Source of the DNA: Leptothoe spongobia TAU-MAC 1115
GTDB lineage: Bacteria > Cyanobacteriota > Cyanobacteriia > Phormidesmidales > Phormidesmidaceae
Direction: 5' to 3'
Assembly (NCBI RefSeq): GCF_018739885.1
Contig: NZ_JADOES010000032.1
Location: 1-58,656 of the forward strand
DNA length: 58,656 nucleotides
The notes under the pieces are model-generated. The model saw nothing but the letters and a program-made list of their open reading frames with translations, ran no database searches and was not told where the DNA came from. Position numbers and translations under genes: made by a program. Shown in pieces: positions 16,427-24,910 of this stretch (position 1 is its first letter; each line of letters begins with the position of its first letter).

Positions 16427-17839
16427 ATGATCGATCTCACCATCGGTAATCTGCTGTCAGGAAGCAGTCTACCTTTACTAGCTGAAGTCAATGAAGCTGA
16501 GCTGGGGCCCTTTGTCTTAGCCAGCGTGTTACTGAGCCTGATTGTTATTTACTTAGCAGCCAAGCTTGGTGGCGAGCTGTGTGCTCGGGTCAACTTACCA
16601 TCAGTTTTGGGTGAACTGGTGGGCGGTGTAATTGTAGGTGTATCGGCCCTTAACCTAATTGTCTTTCCAGAAGGGGCCGAACCCGTTCACTCATTCCTGA
16701 TGGATTTTGTGCAGCTCACGGCCAATCTAGACGCGGAATCATTGCTTGCCGTGTTCAAAAGCCAAAGTGAAGTGATCTCTGTTCTGGCGGAGATTGGTGT
16801 CGTGATTTTGCTGTTTGAAATTGGCTTAGAGTCGGACCTCAAGGAGCTTATTCGTGTTGGTCCTCAGGCAGCAGTTGTAGCCGTCGTCGGGGTAGTTGTC
16901 CCATTTGTGGCCGGAACCGTTGGTCTGATTGCATTCTTTGGTGTAGAGACGATTCCCGCCGTATTTGCTGGAGCAGCCCTGACCGCAACCAGTATCGGGA
17001 TTACGGCAAAAGTATTAGCTGAGCTGCAAACCCTTAGCTCCCGTGAAGGACAAATCATCATTGGCGCTGCTGTTCTCGACGATGTATTAGGCATTATCGT
17101 CCTGGCCGTTGTGGCGAGCCTTGCCAAAACAGGTGAAATCGAAATCACCAATGTTATTTTTCTGATTATTGGCGCAGCCGTATTTTTAGTGGGCTCGATT
17201 TTGATTGGTCGCCTGCTCAGTCCACTGTTTGTCGGTCTTGTCGATCAGATGCAAACCCGCGGTCAAGTGTTGATCAGTTCCCTAGTATTTGCATTTGTAC
17301 TGTCTTATATTGCCGCTGCTATTCAGCTAGAAGCCATTTTGGGAGCATTTGCAGCAGGTTTAATTTTGGCCGAAACCACTAAGCGCAAGGAGCTGGAAGA
17401 GCAAATCAGCCCAATTGCCGACATGCTTGTGCCCGTATTCTTCGTGACCGTTGGAGCCCATACGGATATCAGCGTCCTCAATCCTCTCAATCCAGCTAAC
17501 CGCGAAGGGCTAATCATTGCCTCATTTTTGGTCATTGTTGCCATCATCGGTAAAGTAGTCACTGGCTTTACTGTCTTTGGGCAAGATGGAATTAATCGCC
17601 TAGCAATTGGTGTTGGCATGATTCCTCGTGGCGAAGTCGGTCTGGTGTTTGCTGGTGTCGGTGCTGCGAGTGGCGTTCTGTCTGAGTCGCTGGATGCAGC
17701 CATTATTGTCATGGTTATCTTTACAACGTTTTTGGCTCCACCATTGCTGCGCCTTGTCTTTAAAGACGATGACGATGACCCCAGTTGCACCATTGATGAA
17801 GATGCCGGTCAAGCCATGGCAAAAGCGACTGCCGACTAA
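16427..17839 (+). CDS. CPA2 family cation:proton antiporter (NhaS/NapA type)
   Basis: A 470-residue integral membrane protein with about 12 hydrophobic segments. The Asp218-Asp219 pair in AAVLDDVLGII is the ion-binding motif of electrogenic CPA2 exchangers. GMIPRGEVGLVFAG (about 398-411) supplies the conserved Arg/Glu, and LFEIGLESD (about 129-137) the usual cytoplasmic-loop motif. An acidic tail (DDDDDPSCTIDEDAG) follows the last segment. Likely role: sodium or potassium for proton exchange in the plasma or thylakoid membrane. It resembles Synechocystis NhaS3 in size, but I cannot settle the orthologue. Confidence 0.85.
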   Translation: MIDLTIGNLLSGSSLPLLAEVNEAELGPFVLASVLLSLIVIYLAAKLGGELCARVNLPSVLGELVGGVIVGVSALNLIVFPEGAEPVHSFLMDFVQLTANLDAESLLAVFKSQSEVISVLAEIGVVILLFEIGLESDLKELIRVGPQAAVVAVVGVVVPFVAGTVGLIAFFGVETIPAVFAGAALTATSIGITAKVLAELQTLSSREGQIIIGAAVLDDVLGIIVLAVVASLAKTGEIEITNVIFLIIGAAVFLVGSILIGRLLSPLFVGLVDQMQTRGQVLISSLVFAFVLSYIAAAIQLEAILGAFAAGLILAETTKRKELEEQISPIADMLVPVFFVTVGAHTDISVLNPLNPANREGLIIASFLVIVAIIGKVVTGFTVFGQDGINRLAIGVGMIPRGEVGLVFAGVGAASGVLSESLDAAIIVMVIFTTFLAPPLLRLVFKDDDDDPSCTIDEDAGQAMAKATAD

Positions 17840-18207
17840 GGTTCTGACGCTGGTTATTGCCTCGCTTCAGCAGCAGAGAAAGGAACTCTTATCAGCAATT
17901 TGTGTAGGGCCCATAAGTAAAAACTTTGGGCTCACCCTTAGCTGCTCAAAATTAGTCAATTCGCTGATTTATTCACCTCCAAATCCAGCCATGTTGCTTA
18001 TATATGCACGTGGTTTGATGAAGGCTAGCTATTTGTCTCTGGCGTCAAACCTTGATCGCATTTATGATGACGGCTTCAGGTTATGAGCTCGTAGATTCGC
18101 AGTTACGTAAAATTGCTTAAACGTTTTGTATGAGACTAAAATCTAACGAAAAACTCTACTAAACTCTAATCAGCGTAAAATAGTTAAAGCAGCAAGCAGC
18201 CTTCCTT
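17840..18207. other. 368-bp gap, nothing recognised
   Basis: Between the antiporter and murI. No hairpin terminator with a T-tract stands out and open frames look random. It must contain the murI promoter, but no confident boxes were assigned. Confidence 0.5.
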
Positions 18208-19053
18208 ATGACAAAATTCCTTCAAATGCCTATCCAAACCGGCAAAATTGGCGTTTTTGACAGCGGTGTTGGAGGATTAACCGTATTACGGGAAATTATG
18301 ACTCATCTTCCCGATGAGTCTTTGCTTTATTTTGGCGATACGGCGCGCGTTCCCTATGGCAATCGCTCCCAGACGGAGCTGCTAAGGTTTGTTCGCGAAA
18401 TCATTACTTGGATGCAAGGGCAGGGCGTCAAAATGGTAGTGATGGCCTGTAATACAAGTTCAGCTCTGGCATTAGAAACCGTGCGCGCTGAGTTTGACTT
18501 ACCTATTCTCGGGATTATTCTGCCAGGAGCCAGGGCAGCTGCTAAGGCGGGTAAGCGCATTGGCGTAATTTCGACCGTAGCAACAGCTGAGAGTAATGCT
18601 TATAAACAGGCAATTCTAGAAGCTTCACCCACAACTGAAGTTTGGCAGGTAGGCTGCCCCGACTTTGTGCCTTTGATTGAACAAAGCCGCATTGATGATC
18701 CCTACACGCGAGCAGTAGCTACGGACTATTTGAAGCCTTTAATGGCTGCTAATATTGACACGCTGGTCTATGGCTGTACTCACTATCCACACCTAGCACC
18801 GCTTATGGACCAGATTTTACCGCCATCGATTACAGTGGTTAATCCGGCTCATTCGTTGGTCTCTGCGATGACTCAGGAATTGGATATGCTGGGTTTACGC
18901 AATACTCAATCACAGCCTGAAATTGATTTTTATGTGAGTGGTGAGCCAGACAAGTTTGCGGCAGCTTCTGGGCGATTGATAGGATTTAGACCAGAGGTCC
19001 AGTCTGTTAGTCTCGCAGTTTTGGAAGGAATAGCGATCGCACAATCTGTTTAA
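18208..19053 (+). CDS. murI: glutamate racemase
   Basis: A 281-residue cytoplasmic enzyme that interconverts L- and D-glutamate for peptidoglycan. The N-terminal IGVFDSGVGGLTVLRE motif is diagnostic. The two catalytic cysteines are Cys81 (MACNTSSA) and Cys190 (YGCTHYPHL). Two starts are possible, ATG 18208 and ATG 18226; neither has a clear ribosome site, and homologues often begin just before the GKIGVFDSG strand, so the later ATG is equally plausible. It converges on the phosphatase gene, with a shared terminator at 19119-19154. Confidence 0.93.
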   Translation: MTKFLQMPIQTGKIGVFDSGVGGLTVLREIMTHLPDESLLYFGDTARVPYGNRSQTELLRFVREIITWMQGQGVKMVVMACNTSSALALETVRAEFDLPILGIILPGARAAAKAGKRIGVISTVATAESNAYKQAILEASPTTEVWQVGCPDFVPLIEQSRIDDPYTRAVATDYLKPLMAANIDTLVYGCTHYPHLAPLMDQILPPSITVVNPAHSLVSAMTQELDMLGLRNTQSQPEIDFYVSGEPDKFAAASGRLIGFRPEVQSVSLAVLEGIAIAQSV

Positions 19054-19118
19054 GTCGGCCTATACGCTATGGCCATGTACCCTGAGGGCATCAACATAAA
19101 GATATGGGGAATCAGACA

Positions 19119-19154
19119 AAATCCCGTGCTAGATCCTGGTCTAGCACGGGATTT
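19119..19154. terminator. bidirectional terminator between murI and the PAP phosphatase
   Basis: Perfect 15-bp arms (19119-19133 and 19140-19154; core ATCCCGTGCTAGA) with a 6-base loop. The outer A/T runs supply short T-tracts on both strands. It lies between two convergent genes, 65 bases after murI and 30 bases after the minus-strand gene. Confidence 0.85.
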
Positions 19155-19183
19155 AAGTTTATGCAGGATAAACCTGTTTTAAC

Positions 19184-20137
19184 TTAGTTAGCCAACGCAG
19201 CTAAGACCTTGTCATGAATTTCACCGTTGCTGACGATGACACCTTGGGTATCAACAAAGCGAGGTTCTTTGGAAAAGTCCAGCGTCTTACCATGCATGTC
19301 AGTTACCTTACCACCGGCCTCTTCAATCACAAGCACACCAGCAGCATGGTCCCAAATCTTTTCACGGTAGTTGGGATACTTGGCAGAGGGCAGACGTAGG
19401 TAAAGAACGGCATTGCCAGAAGCCACCGCACCGTACTTAGCCTGGCTGTCCATGCGAATAGAATCCGTAGTGATGCCTGCTGCCTGGGCAATGCGAGCAT
19501 GCAGATCTTGGTCCCCATGGGCCACGCTTTCGACAAAGCGGAAGTTAGGTATATCGGAGGAAGACGTAACCGAGATTTTCTCAGGATTGCTACCGTCCAT
19601 GTTCATCATCATGGCACCGCCGCCACGAATAGCAACGAACAGGATGCCAGACCGATCGCCAAGCTTAAGGGCAGGACAACCCAAAACGCCCACCTTGATA
19701 TCACCATCTTCAACCATGGCTAGGGCCACCGCATACTGGTCACCACGCAAAAAGCCTTTAGTGCCATCAATGGGGTCTAGGGTCCAGTAACGGGGGCTAA
19801 CATCACCATTGCCCTGGTCAATCCAACCAGGAATCTGCTCGTCAGTGGCATCGGGCAGGACCACTTTCACGTAGTTGGTAACCTGAGCCAGGCGAGAGGC
19901 CATTTCAGGTGTTTTCAGGTCATCGGCATCTTCTTCACCGACGATAGGATCGTTAGGAAATGCATCTTTGATCATCTTGCAGACAATCGCCTGGGCACCA
20001 AAGTCAGCGACAGTGACCGGACTTTTGTCAGATTTCTCAATAGCTTCGGGCACCATCTCAGCCCGAACCTTTTCACATACAGTAGCGGCAGCTTGCACAG
20101 CTGCGATCGCAATTTCCTTTTCCTTTTCGTAGGCCAT
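19184..20137 (-). CDS. 3'(2'),5'-bisphosphate nucleotidase (CysQ/HAL2 type)
   Basis: A 317-residue member of the lithium-sensitive magnesium-dependent phosphatase family. Metal-site motifs are visible as VGEEDADD (Glu68-Glu69), DPIDGTKGF (121-129) and WDHAAGVLVIEEAGG near residue 265. The KSPVTVADFGAQA segment (about 38-50) and DPIDGTKGFLRGDQYAVALA resemble plant/yeast HAL2-type enzymes that turn 3'-phosphoadenosine 5'-phosphate into AMP during sulfate assimilation and salt response. Inositol phosphatase activity is a possible side reaction. Start ATG 20137. Confidence 0.85.
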   Translation of the reverse strand: MAYEKEKEIAIAAVQAAATVCEKVRAEMVPEAIEKSDKSPVTVADFGAQAIVCKMIKDAFPNDPIVGEEDADDLKTPEMASRLAQVTNYVKVVLPDATDEQIPGWIDQGNGDVSPRYWTLDPIDGTKGFLRGDQYAVALAMVEDGDIKVGVLGCPALKLGDRSGILFVAIRGGGAMMMNMDGSNPEKISVTSSSDIPNFRFVESVAHGDQDLHARIAQAAGITTDSIRMDSQAKYGAVASGNAVLYLRLPSAKYPNYREKIWDHAAGVLVIEEAGGKVTDMHGKTLDFSKEPRFVDTQGVIVSNGEIHDKVLAALAN

Positions 20138-20323
20138 AGTAATAACGATAAAGAATTAACAAAATACAGCTTTGCGCCCTTAGTTCATCACATAACGATG
20201 ATTTTCACAGCCATTAGAATACAGCAGCAACGGGCGACACAACGTTTCCCTGTACAGTCTACCGAACCAAACTCATCTCTTCAGCAGAGAATCGATGAAT
20301 TTATCTACATATGGTGATTTAAG

Positions 20324-21154
20324 TTAGCAATACTCAGCAATCCAGGCACGGGTGCCAAAATATTGACAGCTCAGACTTGCCACTTGACTCGCTTTATTTA
20401 AAGCCGCCACAAAGTTGCCCTGCCAACCATAACAAAAGGCCCCGTGGAAAATATCCCCGGCCCCTAACGTATCGACAACGGTCGTCGCAGATATCGGTAA
20501 CTCGCTCACAGTTCCCTGGTCACTGACCACAATGGGCCGCTCCCCTCGAGTGATAGCAATATACGGGATGCCTAAACGTTGCAAATAGGGCAATGCCGTC
20601 CCATTTGGCGGCTGAAAATTTGCCGATGCAATCACCACCTTGGCTAAGGCCAGTATCGATTCAAATCCAGGCTTCCAGCTACCCGCATCTACCACCACAG
20701 GAATCCCCGCTTGCTGAGCCGCCGCTGCAATCTGCTGACTCAATGCCATCTGATGTCCATCCAGCAGCACCACATCAATGCTGCTGAGATCTGCCAATTG
20801 CGGCTCCACCTGCAGTCCGACCGCATTACGTGAGATCACCGCCCGGTCGCCGGACAGGGAAACCACAATCGAGGAAATCGGTGGTGGTTCCTGTCGTCGT
20901 GGTGCGAGATCCACCACCGATACCCCTACCTGATCCATATCCTCTCGCAACAATGCCGTTACCGGATGCTGTCCCACCGCTGCCATGACAGTAGCCTGGC
21001 CACCCATCGTCGCAAATGCCACTGCTGCATTTGTCGCTGGTCCACCCGCCGCCATGATTGCCGCCTGAGCCACCAGCTTTTCATTTGCCTGGGGTGGTCG
21101 CTGTGCCTGATAAATGCAGTCTAGAGTCATGAGGCCAACGAAAAGTCCACGCAT
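20324..21154 (-). CDS. PfkB family sugar kinase
   Basis: A 276-residue ribokinase-like protein. I start it at ATG 21154 (MRGLFVGLMTLDCIY), the usual N-terminal strand, rather than at the GTG 19 codons upstream. The glycine-rich substrate motif GGPATNAAVAFATMGG is near residue 36, and the C-terminal DTLGAGDIFHGAF signature carries the catalytic Asp and anion hole. The sugar substrate cannot be told from sequence. It is divergent from rsmI across about 100 bases that must hold both promoters. Confidence 0.85.
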   Translation of the reverse strand: MRGLFVGLMTLDCIYQAQRPPQANEKLVAQAAIMAAGGPATNAAVAFATMGGQATVMAAVGQHPVTALLREDMDQVGVSVVDLAPRRQEPPPISSIVVSLSGDRAVISRNAVGLQVEPQLADLSSIDVVLLDGHQMALSQQIAAAAQQAGIPVVVDAGSWKPGFESILALAKVVIASANFQPPNGTALPYLQRLGIPYIAITRGERPIVVSDQGTVSELPISATTVVDTLGAGDIFHGAFCYGWQGNFVAALNKASQVASLSCQYFGTRAWIAEYC

Positions 21155-21252
21155 AGGGAGTGTTGAATGTTGGACAGTTGAAATTATTTGATGCCAATGG
21201 ATTTTTACCACTTAAACTCAACACTAAGCACTTATAAATCCATAACTTTTCC

Positions 21253-22122
21253 TTGTCCGATTTTTCATTAACCACTCCCCAAACAGCTGGCATCCTATAT
21301 CTCGTTGCCACACCTATTGGCAACTTAGAAGACATAACCTTTCGAGCAGTTCGCATGCTTAAAGAAGCGAACTTAATTGCGGCGGAAGATACACGCCATA
21401 CGGGGAAGTTGCTGCACCATTTTCAGATTGAAACCCCACAAATCAGCTATCACGAGCACAATGCCCAGACTCGGATTCCTCAGCTGATTGAGAAACTGCA
21501 GACAGGACAAACGATTGCGTTAGTCAGTGATGCAGGCATGCCAGGTATTTCTGATCCAGGTTATGAACTGGTGTGTGCCTGTGCTGATGCGGGCATTATT
21601 ATTAGCCCAATTCCAGGACCAGCTGCGGTGATCAGTGCCATTGCCGCATCAGCATTACCATCAGATCGGTTTACCTTTGAAGGCTTTTTGCCAGTGAAGG
21701 GCAAAGTCCGGACAGAGCGACTAACCCAGTTCGCCACGGAGCCACGGACCATAGTGCTCTATGAAAGTCCCCACCGCTTGCTCAAAACTCTGACTGATTT
21801 GCAAACTCACCTAGGCGATGATCGACAGGTCACCGTGGCCAGGGAACTGACCAAGCGCTATGAGGAGTTTTGGCGAGGGACCGTGGGTGAGGCTATTGAA
21901 CACTTTAAGGTGACTGAACCGAGGGGGGAGTTTACGATTGCGATCGCAGGCCACACACCCACACCCCAAACTATTTCCGAAGCTGATCTACTCCAGCAGT
22001 TAGCAACCCTGATTAACCATGGTATTTCACCCTCCAAAGCTAGCCGCCAACTAGCCCAAAAAACAGGCCTATCCAAACGAGAGATTTATCAGCTCAGCCT
22101 CCAGATGAAACAAGAAGAATAA
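21253..22122 (+). CDS. rsmI: 16S rRNA (cytidine(1402)-2'-O)-methyltransferase
   Basis: A 289-residue RsmI, SAM-dependent modifier of the ribosomal decoding centre. Signatures: LVATPIGNLEDITFRAVR (about 17-34), AAEDTRHTGKLL, LVSDAGMPGISDPGYELV and GPAAVISAIAASALPSDRFTFEGFLP. The only start upstream of the conserved block is TTG at 21253; an in-frame stop at 21235-21237 excludes anything earlier, so a TTG start is strongly indicated. It is followed by a palindromic repeat at 22147-22174. Confidence 0.94.
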   Translation: MSDFSLTTPQTAGILYLVATPIGNLEDITFRAVRMLKEANLIAAEDTRHTGKLLHHFQIETPQISYHEHNAQTRIPQLIEKLQTGQTIALVSDAGMPGISDPGYELVCACADAGIIISPIPGPAAVISAIAASALPSDRFTFEGFLPVKGKVRTERLTQFATEPRTIVLYESPHRLLKTLTDLQTHLGDDRQVTVARELTKRYEEFWRGTVGEAIEHFKVTEPRGEFTIAIAGHTPTPQTISEADLLQQLATLINHGISPSKASRQLAQKTGLSKREIYQLSLQMKQEE

Positions 22123-22146
22123 TAAATGTAATTTTGAATTAAACCC

Positions 22147-22174
22147 GTAGGGGCGTTCCATGGAATGCCCCTAC
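22147..22174. repeat. 28-bp near-perfect palindrome
   Basis: GTAGGGGCGTTCC pairs with GGAATGCCCCTAC around a central AT, with a single G-T mismatch. GTAGGGGC-GCCCCTAC palindromes are a widespread dispersed repeat type in cyanobacterial genomes. Here it sits between convergent rsmI and the gene at 22191 and could also act as a terminator, though T-tracts are lacking. Confidence 0.65.
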
Positions 22175-22190
22175 AAATGGATGAACCGTG

Positions 22191-22769
22191 TTAGTTGTAA
22201 CGTTCCGGCAAGGCAAACCACTCATCCCAACTCAAATCACGTCCAGGGAATCCTACCGATTCAAACGGCCACACATCAGCCAGCCATTGCCGAACCGCTA
22301 ACAGCAAACGCTCCTCTAACCCACTGGCCAATTCACTCTGTCTGGCCCATAGCAGTGCATAGGCATCATAGCCCTGGCGATCCGACGGATAAAAATACAC
22401 ACAGCCCAGACAGCGACTTTCATCCAGACTCATCATGGTGTAGGCAAAAGATGTACGTCGCTGAAACTCTTTTTGGTGCCAGCCTAGATCAATTAAATCT
22501 TGCTCTAAGTTCAATCCTTGAGGCCAAGAGCTGGGTGGCGGAAAAATCCCTTGCAGATGTTCCTCACTGGTGACCACCGCATCAAAATCTTTAACCACGT
22601 CATTAATCGTCAGCATCCGCAAGCGATATTCATCGGTCTCCAATACCGCTGGCACATCAAAATCTTGTGGAACAAAGGAATCGGCGACAGAACCCACGTT
22701 AAACCCTTGCTTGAGTACTTTTAGAATTTTTAGCACATCGTAAAGCTGATTTTGAGCTTGCCGAAACAA
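22191..22769 (-). CDS. GNAT-like protein
   Basis: A protein of up to 192 residues. The C-terminal two thirds contain RLRMLTINDVVKDFDAVV, FAYTMMSLDESRCLGCVYFYPS and AYALLWARQSELASGLEERLLLAVRQWLADVWPFESVGFPGRD, which fit the strand-helix order of an N-acetyltransferase fold. The acetyl-CoA loop is poorly conserved, so activity is uncertain. The frame opens with TTG at 22769; a GTG at 22736 is an alternative and the first ATG is inside the domain. The N-terminal boundary is therefore open. Substrate unknown. Confidence 0.65.
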   Translation of the reverse strand: MFRQAQNQLYDVLKILKVLKQGFNVGSVADSFVPQDFDVPAVLETDEYRLRMLTINDVVKDFDAVVTSEEHLQGIFPPPSSWPQGLNLEQDLIDLGWHQKEFQRRTSFAYTMMSLDESRCLGCVYFYPSDRQGYDAYALLWARQSELASGLEERLLLAVRQWLADVWPFESVGFPGRDLSWDEWFALPERYN

Positions 22770-22862
22770 CGAAAAGACATCAGAGCATGATCTTTAACTT
22801 AGACCTATAGAACCCTAACCATTTAATAATGGCACGTAGATTCGAAATTCAAGCTGTCTCAA

Positions 22863-23441
22863 CTATCTAAGCCTCTGTTCAATGGATTGAAAGTCGCGAT
22901 TAATTTCAACCCAAAGAGATTTATTCAGCGGGTCAGTCTTCAATGCCTTATCTAAATAAATGCGAGCTTTGCCTAACTGGCCCTGGGTGATTAGGTCACG
23001 CCCCCAGCGCTGGTAAGTGATGGCCTGCCACTGACGGACTTCTGGGTCTTGGGTAATCCGCTGGGCCAGTCCTTCGACGAGTGCGATCGCACGCGGATAC
23101 TTTTTCTGCTTAAACAAGACCTGTAGCTGTTTATAGGAATCCTGCTTGAGCTTTTGCTCATGCTCCGACAGCCCCGGATTAGTCTGGACTGGACTTACTT
23201 CGTCGTCGACTTCCTCGTCATACTCATCAGGCTGATCCTCCCCATTTTCATCTGGCTGGAAAACATCCAGCAATGACTCATAGGCCTTCGTCACCCTAAT
23301 AAAACGATCCTGAGCCCGTTGATCATCAGGATTAACATCCGGGTGATACTTGCGCGCCAGCTTACGGTAAGCCGCCTTGACATCGTCAAATGTGGCCCCC
23401 GTCCGTAACCCTAATGTGCGGTAATGATCAGCTAACCCCAT
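22863..23441 (-). CDS. DnaJ-domain protein with TPR-like C-terminus
   Basis: A J-domain co-chaperone, 192 residues from ATG 23441. Residues about 5-65 are the J domain with the HPD motif in RKYHPDVNPDD, required to stimulate DnaK. An acidic linker follows (DEYDEEVDDEVSP), then a helical region resembling a TPR (LITQGQLGKARIYLDKALKTDPLN). There is no zinc-finger or C-terminal substrate-binding region, so this is a type III J protein. The frame opens 11 codons earlier at ATG 23474, but that ATG lies in the loop of the hairpin at 23460-23492, so I prefer MGLADHYRTLGL. It is downstream of clpP on the same strand. Confidence 0.8.
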   Translation of the reverse strand: MGLADHYRTLGLRTGATFDDVKAAYRKLARKYHPDVNPDDQRAQDRFIRVTKAYESLLDVFQPDENGEDQPDEYDEEVDDEVSPVQTNPGLSEHEQKLKQDSYKQLQVLFKQKKYPRAIALVEGLAQRITQDPEVRQWQAITYQRWGRDLITQGQLGKARIYLDKALKTDPLNKSLWVEINRDFQSIEQRLR

Positions 23442-23459
23442 TGCACTCAGAAGAACAAA

Positions 23460-23492
23460 CCCAGATTCTGCCATTAAAACGCAGAATCTGGG
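23460..23492 (-). terminator. hairpin between clpP and the J-domain gene
   Basis: Perfect 12-bp stem CCCAGATTCTGC (23460-23471) with GCAGAATCTGGG (23481-23492) and a 9-base loop. It starts 34 bases after the clpP stop on the minus strand and is followed by TTTGTTC. It probably ends or attenuates the clpP transcript. Confidence 0.7.
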
Positions 23493-23525
23493 TAACTAAG
23501 CCAGCGAATTAAAGGTTCTTTTAGG

Positions 23526-24119
23526 CTAGACGCGTTCTTCAATCACCCGATCGATCAGGCCATAGGCCTTCGCTTCTTCGGCTGACATAAAGTTATCGCG
23601 GTCTGTATCTTTTTCAATTTTCTCAATGGTTTGACCAGTATGATCCGACATCAAGCCATTTAAGCGACGCTTAGTCTGCAAAATATGGTTGGCTTCAATT
23701 TCAATATCAGTAGCTTGTCCTCGGCTACCGCCTAAGGGTTGGTGTATCATTATGCGCGAATGAGGCAATGCTAAGCGCTTACCCTTCGCACCTGCACACA
23801 GTAAAAAGGAGCCCATAGAAGCCGCCAACCCAACACAAATGGTAACGACTTCCGATTTGATGTATTGCATCGTATCGTAAATAGCCAGCCCTGCTGTAAC
23901 TGAGCCACCTGGAGAGTTGATATATAAATAGATTGGCTTCGTTGGATCTTCAGAATCCAGATACAACATATAGGCCACAATGGAGTTAGCAATCCCATCA
24001 CTGACGTCTTCGGTCAAAAAAATAATCCGTTCGAGGGACAACCGTGTATAGATGCTGATCCACTGCTCATAGGTGCTACCAGGAAGACGATAAGGGACAC
24101 TAGGGATACCAATAGGCAT
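23526..24119 (-). CDS. clpP: ATP-dependent Clp protease catalytic subunit
   Basis: A 197-residue serine protease subunit with an intact triad: Ser101 (LAASMGS), His126 (IMIHQPLGG) and Asp175 (KDTDRDNFM). The N-terminus MPIGIPSVPYRLPGS and the QATDIEIEA helix are those of the cyanobacterial ClpP encoded next to clpR (ClpP3 in Synechococcus nomenclature), whose product forms the mixed ClpP3/R core used with ClpC. It is the last and only catalytically competent member of the three-gene cluster here. A 161-base gap separates it from the preceding gene, so it may also have its own promoter. Confidence 0.93.
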   Translation of the reverse strand: MPIGIPSVPYRLPGSTYEQWISIYTRLSLERIIFLTEDVSDGIANSIVAYMLYLDSEDPTKPIYLYINSPGGSVTAGLAIYDTMQYIKSEVVTICVGLAASMGSFLLCAGAKGKRLALPHSRIMIHQPLGGSRGQATDIEIEANHILQTKRRLNGLMSDHTGQTIEKIEKDTDRDNFMSAEEAKAYGLIDRVIEERV

Positions 24120-24280
24120 AGGTCTAAATAGGGGTAAATGTCTAGGGTTTTAGAAAGCAGAGTTTTGAGCTTTAAAGACACCTCAGTAGCGTCCCAAAGG
24201 GTATTTTGAATTAGGTTACTTAAGAACGTCTCTAAGCTAAGAATTCCTTAAAACAACAACTCAAAACTAGCGAAGCAAGC

Positions 24281-24901
24281 TCATGAAGGTTTCTCGATCA
24301 CTCGATCAATCAAGCCATAGTCCATAGCCTCTTGTGGCGTGAGGTAAAATATACGCTCCATATCCTTATGGATTTTTTCTACAGTTTGGCCAGTGTTTTC
24401 GCTGAGTATCTTGGTTATCAAAGATTTCTTGCCCAAAACCTCATTAGCCTTCAACTCGATATCAGTAGCTTGGCCACGCATGCCGCTATAAGAGTGCATT
24501 AGCGCCATAGACGAGTTGGGCAAACTAGAGCGTTTGCCTTTGGTACCACAAGATAGTAGTACAGCAGCCATGCCAATAGCCTGCCCCAGGCAAATGGTAA
24601 TTACCTCTGCCTTGAGATAGCTTATGGTGTCATAAACCGCCAGCCCTGCGGTAATGGACATCATGCCCGCTGAAGCATCTGTCATCCCAGCCATCATTGG
24701 ATCACCAAGGGAGTTTATGTATAGATATATGGGTTTACTTGCATCATCAGAATCCAGATATAGCAGAAACGAAACCAATGAGTTGGCCACATCATCAGTT
24801 AAGGGCTGATTCAAGAACAAAATCCTTTCTTGGAGCATGCGGCTATAGATATCCATCCAAGCCCACCGACGGCTACCAGGAAGATTGTAAGGTACTTGCA
24901 T
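24281..24901 (-). CDS. inactive ClpP-like subunit with insertion (second ClpR-type)
   Basis: A 206-residue ClpP-fold protein that has lost the whole catalytic triad. At the Ser position it reads GQAIGMAAVLL (Gly110). Met135 stands where His should be (a His is one place later), and the Asp position is Ile184 in KDMERIFYL. About 14 extra residues (LGDPMMAGMTDASAGMM region, 64-81) are inserted where active ClpP has the glycine-rich SPGGSV strand that binds substrate. Both changes imply a structural, non-proteolytic ring subunit. Nine bases separate it from clpR, so the two are co-transcribed. It is a distinct paralogue from clpR, not a duplicate. Confidence 0.85.
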   Translation of the reverse strand: MQVPYNLPGSRRWAWMDIYSRMLQERILFLNQPLTDDVANSLVSFLLYLDSDDASKPIYLYINSLGDPMMAGMTDASAGMMSITAGLAVYDTISYLKAEVITICLGQAIGMAAVLLSCGTKGKRSSLPNSSMALMHSYSGMRGQATDIELKANEVLGKKSLITKILSENTGQTVEKIHKDMERIFYLTPQEAMDYGLIDRVIEKPS

Positions 24902-24910
24902 AAGACGTTC

